From Zhengitettix transpicula (taxonomy: Eukaryota; Arthropoda; Insecta; Orthoptera; Tetrigidae): a stretch of DNA of 64,000 bases. Made by a program: the position numbers and the translations under genes. The notes beneath the pieces are model-generated. The model did not search any database, had not been told where the DNA came from, and saw only the letters and a program-made list of their open reading frames with translations. Within the stretch, counting starts at the first letter, position 1. Each line of letters opens with the position of its first letter. Where the stretch lies: assembly GCA_037074705.1 (NCBI GenBank), contig CM073591.1, positions 179,949,432-180,013,431 on the forward strand. Direction: 5' to 3'. Below, piece after piece: positions 56,771 to 64,000 of this stretch.

Positions 56771-57915
56771 CGAGGGTGAATCAAATATAAACGAGACTTT
56801 TGGACCTGCGCGCGCAATAGTGATGGAAGAACGTTCCGCTGTTATTGGCTGTTAGGTTGGTTTGCCAGGAGTGGGGGAAGCACGTGACCTATCATCATAG
56901 ACTCGCTCAGTGTCCATCGTTACGATGTCCGAGCAGGAGGTACCTCCCTCTATTGCGCAACGTATTGTTATCCAGTTTTTAGCTGCAGAAGGTGTAAAAC
57001 CGGCCGAAATCTTGAGTAGATTGACTGCACAGTTCGGGGAAGAGACGCTGTCGCGAGCTACAGTGTTTGCTTGGCATAAACAGTTCGTGGAGGGCCGTGA
57101 ACGTGTTGAAAATAATAGCCATGACCGCAGACCCCGCACTAGCATTAGAGCGGGCAACATCGACAGTGTTCGTCAACTTGTTGAAGGTGATAGGCGTCTA
57201 ACAACTTCGGATATTGCAATTGAGGTTGGAATAAGTTATGGGAGCACTTGCTTTATACTCTCAGAGGAGCTAGGGTATCGCAAGGTGTGTGCCAGGTGGG
57301 TTCCTCGCCTTCTCACAGTTGACCAGAAACTGAATCGTTTTCAAGTGTGTGAGCGTCTTCTTGCACGATTTCGGGAAGAAGGAGACCCATTTTTTTTTAC
57401 CAGCGTGGCCTGCTGCACCTTGATTTTTTGCATGAGCGCAGAACAATTAATGCGGCATACTACTGCCAAATTTTGACTGAGGTCAGACTTGCATATCGCC
57501 GCAAAAGACGAGACCTTCCGATGAGAAAAGTGATTCTCCTCCATGACAATGCTCGCCCCCATACAGCAGCCCTGACCGTACAAAAATTGGAGCAACTGGG
57601 TTGGGAGACACTGGAACACCCTCCATACAGTCCAGACCTATCTCCCTGCGACTTCCATGTCTTTGGTCCTCTCAAGGAAGCTTTGGGAGGGCAAAAATTC
57701 CACAGCGATAATGAGGTTGAAGCATATGTGCGCAATTGGCTACAAACACGACCTGACTCTTTTTACGTGGAAGGAATTAAAAAATTACCTATACGCTGGG
57801 AAAAATGTGTTTATAAATCAGGAGATTATGTAGAAAAATAAACTATTGTTTGTTCATTTAAAATCAAAATAAATATTTTAAAAAATAAGTCTTGTTTTTA
57901 TTTGATTCACCCTCG
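56771..57915 (+). mobile_element. mariner element, internally deleted, TA duplication
   Basis: Both ends read CGAGGGTGAATCAAAT inward and match over about 27 bases with two or three differences; TA flanks at 56769-56770 and 57916-57917. At 1145 bases it is shorter than a full mariner (~1.3 kb). TIRs this similar suggest a relatively young insertion. Located within the Harbinger element. Confidence 0.93.
56910..57841 (+). pseudogene. mariner transposase, deleted in the catalytic domain
   Basis: 56910-57476 encodes the N-terminal DNA-binding region with two helix-turn-helix parts (IVIQFLAAEGVKPAEILSRL; ATVFAWHKQFVEG) and the linker to about LLARFREEGDPF. Sequence resumes in another frame at about 57410 with LLHLDFLHERRTINAAYYCQ, leaving out roughly 60 residues that normally include the TGDETW block with the first catalytic Asp. 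The second Asp (LLHDNARPHTA) and third (YSPDLSPCD) are present, with 34 residues between them, as in true mariners (DD34D). It ends KSGDYVEK at 57841. Confidence 0.9.
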
Positions 57916-58043
57916 TAATAACAATATAAACTGTCTCTTTCTTTCACATATTCGCTCAATTTAATTTAGCAACAATACGCGTGCTTCGTTCATTACAAAA
58001 TATTATCTGTAGCAGCAAATGAATTCAACTCAATACACACACA

Positions 58044-58047
<4 letters not shown>

Positions 58048-58094
<47 letters not shown>
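58048..58094. repeat. (TA)n microsatellite
   Basis: TA repeat in which LTR E inserted; flanked on the left by a short (CA)n run. Confidence 0.9.
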
Positions 58095-58097
<3 letters not shown>

Positions 58098-59455
58098 AAT
58101 AATTAAATATGATATAAAAATGAACAATTATAGACTTTAAAACATCCTAAATTTATTTAACAAAAATTATCAATTTATACAATTTAAAATTATAAAAATG
58201 AACTCATTCTCTCATGGGTCTTTACTGGGTTTGATAACGGACAGAACACTTAAATAATCAAAGAACCCAACATTTATCTTTAAATTAAACAGAAATATTT
58301 AATCGTCTAGACATCGACGAAACTTATTATCGAACTTATTCTACCAGATTGATTCTAAATTTAAAAGAGTTTATTTTATTAACACAAAAGAAAAGAAGGA
58401 TATCTGACTGTATCTTTTAATTCCGTTTACACATATTAATACCATGAAATTTCAACTTACGATTACTCAGGAACATTTGTCTCGTTCATTACTCACACAC
58501 TTTATAGACTGGACGTTTAAACACTGACTCTAACACCCACGGTTGGTTTGATGAAAGCTGCTTCTCCGTTCGTGAAGGACATCTCACTTGCTCGTGGTGC
58601 CACTACTCGACTCTGGATGCAATGTCCTGGTCTTCTACCATCGAAGACAGTGGTCAAATTTTGATATTACAACAGATTGAACTTCTGCATACAAAAATGT
58701 TTATCGTTGAATAATTTTGCTATTTCTCTCGCAGGCTGCAAAATTTCTCCATACTCGGTGCTCGCCGTACGCCTCCACAACTCTCACTCCCCTCCTGACT
58801 CCAAAACTCAACTAACTCCACCTCCTAGCTCCAAAACTCAACTAACTCTGCAAAAATCTTATCTTCCCTTTATATATTCCAGTCCCTTCTCTTTTCCTTT
58901 GTTCCAAAACTACGTCACAACTGCTCGTTGACAGTTTCTCCATTATCCCGAGATTTACATTCTGAAGCTGCTGTTCCTTAGCAAATAGCTAGCCCCTCCG
59001 TCATGTCACATCGAGACTTTGCACTTGTATCCTCACCCCCACACGTGCGCGTTTCTAAATTCTCCAGACCGCCCAAACTGCACCCTCAATTACTCTGGAC
59101 TTGTCCTCTCACACGACCAGCGCTCCCAAGAACCTGAATAAACACATTACAGAATGTCTTTTCCACTGCCCAGGCCATTATCCGAAACAATGCCTGCCGT
59201 AACAGATTTATTTTGTGACAGGCCCCCGCACATGTGCCTTGACCTGACTCCTCCATACCAATCCTAAGTCAACAAGTGACCTGTCCAGGACATTAATCAG
59301 AAACAATGCCTTTCCTTAACAGATTTATCTTGCGACAGGCCACCCGCACACGTCTTGCGCTGACCCCTCCTTACCAATCCTAAGTACACATTACAACTTC
59401 CTCTGACGGCCACGACCATTAATCCGAAACAATGCCTTTCCCTCAAGGCATTACA
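58095..59455 (-). repeat. solo LTR E (1361 bases), TSD ATAT
   Basis: Plus-strand start TGTAATAATTAAATATG and end CTCAAGGCATTACA, with ATAT on both sides. On the minus strand it has ATATATAAAGGGAAGATAAG (TATA box, about 58866-58885), GTAAGT at 58455-58460, AATTAAAAGATACAGTCAGA near 58405-58425 and CAAACCCAGTAAAGACCCAT near 58218-58237. It is closely similar to LTR D in reverse orientation. It lies inside the Harbinger element, so it is younger than that. Confidence 0.85.
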
Positions 59456-59789
59456 ATATATATCAATATCCATTTTCGCCTTCCTTTGTCAAGTAAACAC
59501 CAATACAGTAATGCATATTTGGGGGCATGTGCAGTGCTGTTTGACTCGCCAGGCAATGCGACGAGTCATAATTCCATCTGTCAGCGTCCGACACGACGAA
59601 ACATGACTCGAGGTGTCTGGCTGTCACGAGGCGACTGTCGCGGGCTGTCTCAAACCGTCGCGCCGTGTCGGACGCGACAGTTTCGCCTGGTGTGCGCCCC
59701 TGCATAAGGAGCCCACGTATGTTCTTCCTCGAGTCGTCGTCCGACAAAATGACTCGTCGCGTCGCTTGCAGTGTGCGGCCGGCCTTAAC

Positions 59790-60703
59790 AACGTTAAATG
59801 TTACGTGTTGGTTTGTATTGTAGAAACGATCAAATTATAAGAATGTTGTGGAACTTATTTAAATTACAATAAATTAAACTGTCAGTTAAATTCCAATGAA
59901 AGTATGATCAGAAAAACAGACAATAACATATTAACTAACTCACAACGTTTCCGCCACCAATCGGTGGACATTATTAAGTGAACATTAAATGCAACTGGAT
60001 AAAGTGAACCTAGAGCCCGCGTTTACGTAAACCAAATATATAAAAAGAAGAAAGAACTTAATGAAAGTAAAAGATCATACGTTTTGCTTAAACAGTCGCT
60101 ATCACTCTGGACATGGTATTGACATGATTTATTCTAATATCTGATATATGTCTAGACTCATTTCTGAAATTATTAATGTTTGAGAATTGTTCCACAATGA
60201 AAAATGAGGCGCACAATCAAATATTTTTATTACCGTTAGCTAACGATGATGTGTTAAATATAATAAGAAATATAAAATTACCTAAGTCCGGTTACAACTG
60301 TAATATTTGGATAGTGTTGGTCCGGTGTTCCATTTTCATCTGATTTCAAATCCAAATTAGAAGTAAACTTGTAATGGAATGTGCAGAAGCAATAGCAGAA
60401 CAATTTCAAGATATAATTGAATTGTGGTTCTTATGATTCGATCTTCCATTTTCTTCAAAAGTAGATAAAGTAAATTTGTTATTTAAAAGTTCTCGCGTAC
60501 TGCTTTTCCAATTAATGACCAAGTTCGCTCATTACAATTCCCTCTTGAATACTATAAAAATCATACATTTTAGGCTAAATAAGACTTCATAGACTAAATG
60601 TAGAATCATATACAAACATCGGCTCTTACTCTAGTAAAGCATATCGCATTTAGGGTTAAAGCTATTTAATAGTCTGCCACTAAGGATCAAAAACGTAAGT
60701 AGC
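59790..60703. other. unassigned AT-rich stretch
   Basis: No supported coding frame or repeat between the Harbinger element and the next mariner. Confidence 0.4.
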
Positions 60704-60705
60704 TA

Positions 60706-61750
60706 CGAGGGCTGCGTTTAAAGTATTTATTTTAATAGTAACAGAAAATTATTTTCTTGATATTTCACTATAAAGCATTACCTTACTCATCACACTTCTT
60801 CTCCGCGTATTCACCGCCGATATTCAGGTACTTGTAACGGAAAACCAGTTTTTGTACGCCTTCGTCAAAGAATGTTACCACCTGTGATGAAAGCCAAGTC
60901 TCCACTTCGCGTTACACACCATCATCGTCGTTTAAATGTTTTCTACCAAGGAACTTCTTCTGATGAAGAAACAGATGAAATCGCTTGGGTTAAATCCTGC
61001 CCTTAGGGAAGATGGTCGAATTATTCCCGTCCAAATGATGTGAACAGATCTTTAGTTTGTCTGACGATGTGTGGCTGGGCGTTGTCATGAACCAAAATGA
61101 TTCCATGCGAAAGCACGCCTCTCGCAATAAACGTCTGTTGATTCTTACATTCCTGAATAAGAATTCAACCAACAAAAAATCTTGTCTGTCCCAGAAAACC
61201 GTGCTCTTGTACTTGCGAGTAGATAGCGTATGATTGAATTTCTTCTTTATCGGGGATGTTGTGTACCTTCATTCCATGAATTGTTGCTTTGATCCGGGAG
61301 TGATGTGAGACACCCATGTCTCATCATCTATCAGGAAATACGTAGCAAATCATCGCCTTCCTCAGCATATCCTGTGAGAAAAGTTTATGTAGCACCAGAT
61401 CGCTTGGCCTTGTCTTCATTAGTTAGATTTTTGGCCAACCGTCTTGAGCACAATTTTGAATATCCTAAGTGTTTCGACACAATGCTAGACAGGACTGCCA
61501 TTGAAATTTGTGGAAAATACGAAGAAAAAAACGATATGGAGAATCGTCTGTCCAGGAGAATGTTTTCTTACGCAACTTGCACCAATTCATCCGTGATTAA
61601 AGACGGTAAACCGCACCGCGGTTCATCGTGAACATTTCCATTACCTTCGTTAAACCGTCTAATCCACTTCCTCGCCATTCCATCGCTCATTACTGCTTCC
61701 CTATAGGCCTGACATTACTTGCCTTCAAGAAACCCATAACTGATCTGACT
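60706..61750 (-). mobile_element. mariner element relic, minus orientation
   Basis: The left terminal motif CGAGGGCTGCGTTTAAAGTA follows a TA at 60704-60705. A matching end on the right was not found. Between lie mariner transposase blocks on the minus strand with stops and frame shifts. It differs in sequence from the other two mariners in the last 8 kb, so it is a separate lineage. Confidence 0.75.
60790..61745 (-). pseudogene. mariner transposase, decayed
   Basis: On the minus strand: QAYREAVMSDGMARKWIRRF (about 61715-61655), then DEPRCGLPSLITDELV, LGYSKLCSRRLAKNL (about 61460-61420), TFLTGYAEEGDDLLR, VEFLFRNVRINRRLL (about 61170), HGIILVHDNAQPHI-like residues with the second catalytic Asp (about 61090-61055) and a C-terminus with FFDEGVQKLVFRY and GGEYAEK (about 60880-60800). 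Mutations hit the third Asp region. It is inactive. Confidence 0.8.
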
Positions 61751-61759
61751 TCACAGAGA

Positions 61760-62565
61760 CAGTTGAATTGTTTTGAACATTTCGAAACGCTCTGACAAAA
61801 GGAAAAAAACAAAGTGACGATGCTTCACAGCTGCGTCTGATTTTATAATGAATGGAGGATGTGATCGCGCATGCTCAAAATCACAACTGCAGTGACATTT
61901 ATTGAAATGGTACTTACTTGCAAAATAGCCCACGTAAAATCTATTTGTGAAAAAAAGTCAAACTCAGCTTCTATTAATTTCCTGAAAAGTTATGGTTAAT
62001 TTGTTTAAAATTGACAAATTATTTGTTTTGTATGTGTGACTGGTACTTTCCATTTCTTTATTTGAGGGTTCACGTTAGGACCGAAACATATAGCTTGATT
62101 AATTAAATCATAATTTAAAAACTCTGTTTTTGGCTATTCAAACTAACATATACCGATGTAAAGAAATAACTAATTATTTATTTCATGTTAATAGTAATCG
62201 AAAAACGAAATTTCGACTCACATATTTCCTCAAAATTTCACTGCAGAGATCAAATACGAGCTGAATTATTCTGAGGAGGTCAAGATTTTGATGAACTGTT
62301 AAATATTTATAACGATATTATTGTTGACCTAATATTTTGATATAAAGTACAAGATTTGTGAAGCTGTAACGTTCGGGACTTCTTAATTCAGAAATTATTA
62401 GTATTAATAATAATTTTATTGAAACAATAAAAAAACAAATGAGCCATTAAAGGAATATTAAATATTTCAATTAAAAACAACTTAATTAACTGATTTAACT
62501 TAATTAATTATTAAAAAATCGCGCTTTATATAACGTTACCAGAAGCAAGAAACAGACACATTAAC
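61760..62565. other. AT-rich spacer, nothing recognised
   Basis: No supported feature between two mariner copies. Confidence 0.4.
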
Positions 62566-62567
62566 TA

Positions 62568-63774
62568 CGACGGTTTTTGATAAGTCTGGTAAAAATGTAA
62601 CAAAAATGAATTTTTTTTAGAAAATTTCCTTTTTTCTCAACATAGTCTCATTCCTTGGCCATACACTTGGCCTGACGAGTTTCCAATTTTTTCAACCCAT
62701 CACAAATGTACGTTTTGTCAAATTCTGAAAAATACTCCGTCACGGCCTCGATCATTTCATCATTTGATGAAAATTTCATCAAGCAAGCTAAATTTTCAAG
62801 TTCTGGAACAAGAAGAAGTCACTTGGTGATAGGTCTGGTGAGTAGAGTGGATGAGAAACCAATTCGAAGCGCAACTCGTACACTTTCGTCACTGAGACTG
62901 CTGCTGTGTGCGCTGGCGCATTGTCCTGGTGAAACAGCACATACTTGCGCGGCAACCTTACTCGTTTCTCAATCAGCACCTTTCAACAATCCAACAAGGC
63001 AGCATAATAGAGCCCAGTTATGGTTGTGGCCTCTGTCAAGAAATCTATGAATATTATACCCTGAAAATCCCAAAAGACAGTGACCATCACCTTTCCAGCT
63101 GAAAAAACAGTCTTCACCTTTTTGGATACACTTTCAGCAGCTTTTGTCCATTGCTTTGATTTTTTTTTATCTCTGTAGTGTAGTTTCATCAACAGTTACG
63201 AATCTGAGCAAAGAGTCTTATGGGTTACGACTATAAATTGCTAGAATCTGCGTTGAAATGTTCTTCCGAATCCTTTTTTTTTCGAATGTCAACAGTCGCG
63301 GCATCCATCATACACAAATATTATTCATGGCCAATTTGTCATGGTGTTGAACTCCACCCGTTCAGTTGAGAAGCCTACGGCATCAGCTACCTCATGCACT
63401 TTTAGTCTGCGATCTTCTCTAACGATATTGTATACTTTTTCGATATTTTCCTGAGTGGTGACCTCAATTGGGCGGCATGAGAGAGGTTCTTCTTCTGTGC
63501 TTCTGAGAGTTCGTTTATATTGATTAATCCAGAAGTAAATAGTCTTCAATGTTAGTGCAGAGTCCGCATGAACTTTTGGTTTCGATTTTTGCAGTTGCCT
63601 AACCATTCAAATGTTTAATGCGAATTTCTTTCCCATTGTCTCCTCCTGACAACAGCGACTGACATTTGTTTAATAGTTGATATCTTTAAAAGGATCACGT
63701 TACCAACAATGGTGCGAATAAAAGATTTTCCCGCTCTTTCATAAAAAATTACCAGACTTGTCGAACAACCCTCG
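62568..63774 (-). mobile_element. mariner element with both TIRs, TA duplication
   Basis: Left end CGACGGTTTTTGATAAGTCT and right end (reverse complement) CGAGGGTTGTTCGACAAGTC are alike over about 25 bases, with TA at 62566-62567 and 63775-63776. Length of about 1.2 kb is close to complete. The sequence and TIRs differ from the other mariners here. Confidence 0.88.
62600..63650 (-). pseudogene. mariner transposase, frameshifted, three catalytic Asp regions visible
   Basis: Minus-strand frames: KTIYFWINQYKRTLRSTEEE and EKVYNIVREDRRLKVHEVAD (63560-63390) for the helix-turn-helix region; TVDETTLHY near 63200 for the first catalytic Asp; KVMVTVFWDFQGIIFIDFL near 63085; LFHQDNAPAHTAAVSVTK near 62930 for the second; YSPDLSPSDFFLF near 62820 for the third. 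The C-terminal KKLETRQAK-like block follows to 62680. Frame shifts between blocks prevent one product. Confidence 0.88.
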
Positions 63775-63776
63775 TA

Positions 63777-64000
63777 TGTTTTTTGGGATCTAGTGGCTGA
63801 TTATTCTGAATATTTATTTGACGTAAATTAGAGTCAACGAAAGGTCGTATTTCCCCACTTGTGGAAAAACGTCGCGATTTGAGGAGTACTGCTGATATGT
63901 TCGTCAGGTAGTTGCTTGGGCTCAGGAACTGACGTCAGCGGCGGGAAACAGACAAGGGACCGATATACAGTTCTGTTCTTCAGTAGATTGTCTCTATTTG
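63777..64000. other. window end, nothing recognised
   Basis: No supported feature. Confidence 0.4.

Larger units (their letters stand above)
56082..59784 (+). mobile_element. PIF/Harbinger element with nested mariner and LTR, TTA TSD
   Basis: Left end GGCAGGCCGCACACTGGAAG and right end (reverse complement) GGCCGGCCGCACACTGCAAG share about 25 bases; TTA flanks both sides (56079-56081, 59785-59787). Subterminal regions on both sides are rich in CGACGAGTC-type repeats (GACTCGAGTC, GTCGCCGACA). Removing the mariner and the LTR leaves about 1.2 kb, so the original is a shortened, nonautonomous copy. Confidence 0.88.

Noticed and set aside
57460..57735. Minus-strand open frame over mariner
   Set aside because: Shadow of the transposase frame on the plus strand.
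61305..61631. Plus-strand open frame of 108 codons
   Set aside because: Antisense shadow of the mariner transposase on the minus strand; the minus strand shows the known motifs.

Overview
The window looks like an AT-rich, repeat-saturated piece of nuclear DNA from an insect or related arthropod. I see no prokaryotic gene organisation and no rRNA, tRNA or CRISPR. The only host-gene segment I can defend is one 138-base exon on the minus strand (8867-9004). It encodes an EGF-like module of the type found in the giant cuticle/tendon matrix protein Dumpy, and it is flanked by splice sites in the same phase (1-1). Most of the 64 kb is therefore best read as intron or flanking DNA of a very large gene, filled with mobile elements. 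Two further exon-like islands on the same strand (18693-18818 and 42664-42759) are candidates only. The species cannot be fixed from what I see.

Layout. 1-3740: decayed R1-clade non-LTR retrotransposon (+), ending in an 18-base poly(A) and abutting a Gypsy-type integrase relic (3741-4700). 4866-7760: Jockey-clade element (-) with its 3' part missing. 8252-8719: SINE-like element with target-site duplication (TSD). 8867-9004: dumpy-like exon. 11490-15255: large inverted array of ~280-base monomers. 15255-16025 and 22078-27450: long terminal repeats (LTRs) in (TA)n tracts, with SINE copies and a mariner relic in between. 27461-28260: another copy of the monomer family. 30390-33330: relics of CR1/L2-like reverse transcriptase, Tc1-like transposase and a hammerhead-like motif. 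33740-38190: nearly complete but inactive Jockey element (+), split by a SINE. 38228-39737: solo LTR carrying a nested Helitron-like insertion. 40057-41340: PIF/Harbinger relic holding a near-perfect hairpin. 43320-44565: Penelope-like element (-) with a GIY-YIG domain. 45637-47441: Harbinger element with clear terminal inverted repeats (TIRs) and a TAA duplication. 47690-55400: mostly unassigned DNA with short repeat pairs. 56082-59784: Harbinger element with TTA duplication, containing a mariner (56771-57915) and a solo LTR (58095-59455). 60706-61750 and 62568-63774: two more mariner elements (-).

No element appears able to move by itself. Every coding region I followed has frameshifts, stops, deletions or insertions. 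The nesting gives relative ages: Harbinger before mariner and LTR at 56-60 kb; Jockey before SINE at 37 kb; LTR before Helitron at 38 kb. The strongest unusual pattern is a set of eight related LTRs. Six are complete with a 4-base duplication, and all eight keep a splice-donor hexamer at an equivalent position followed by two conserved blocks.
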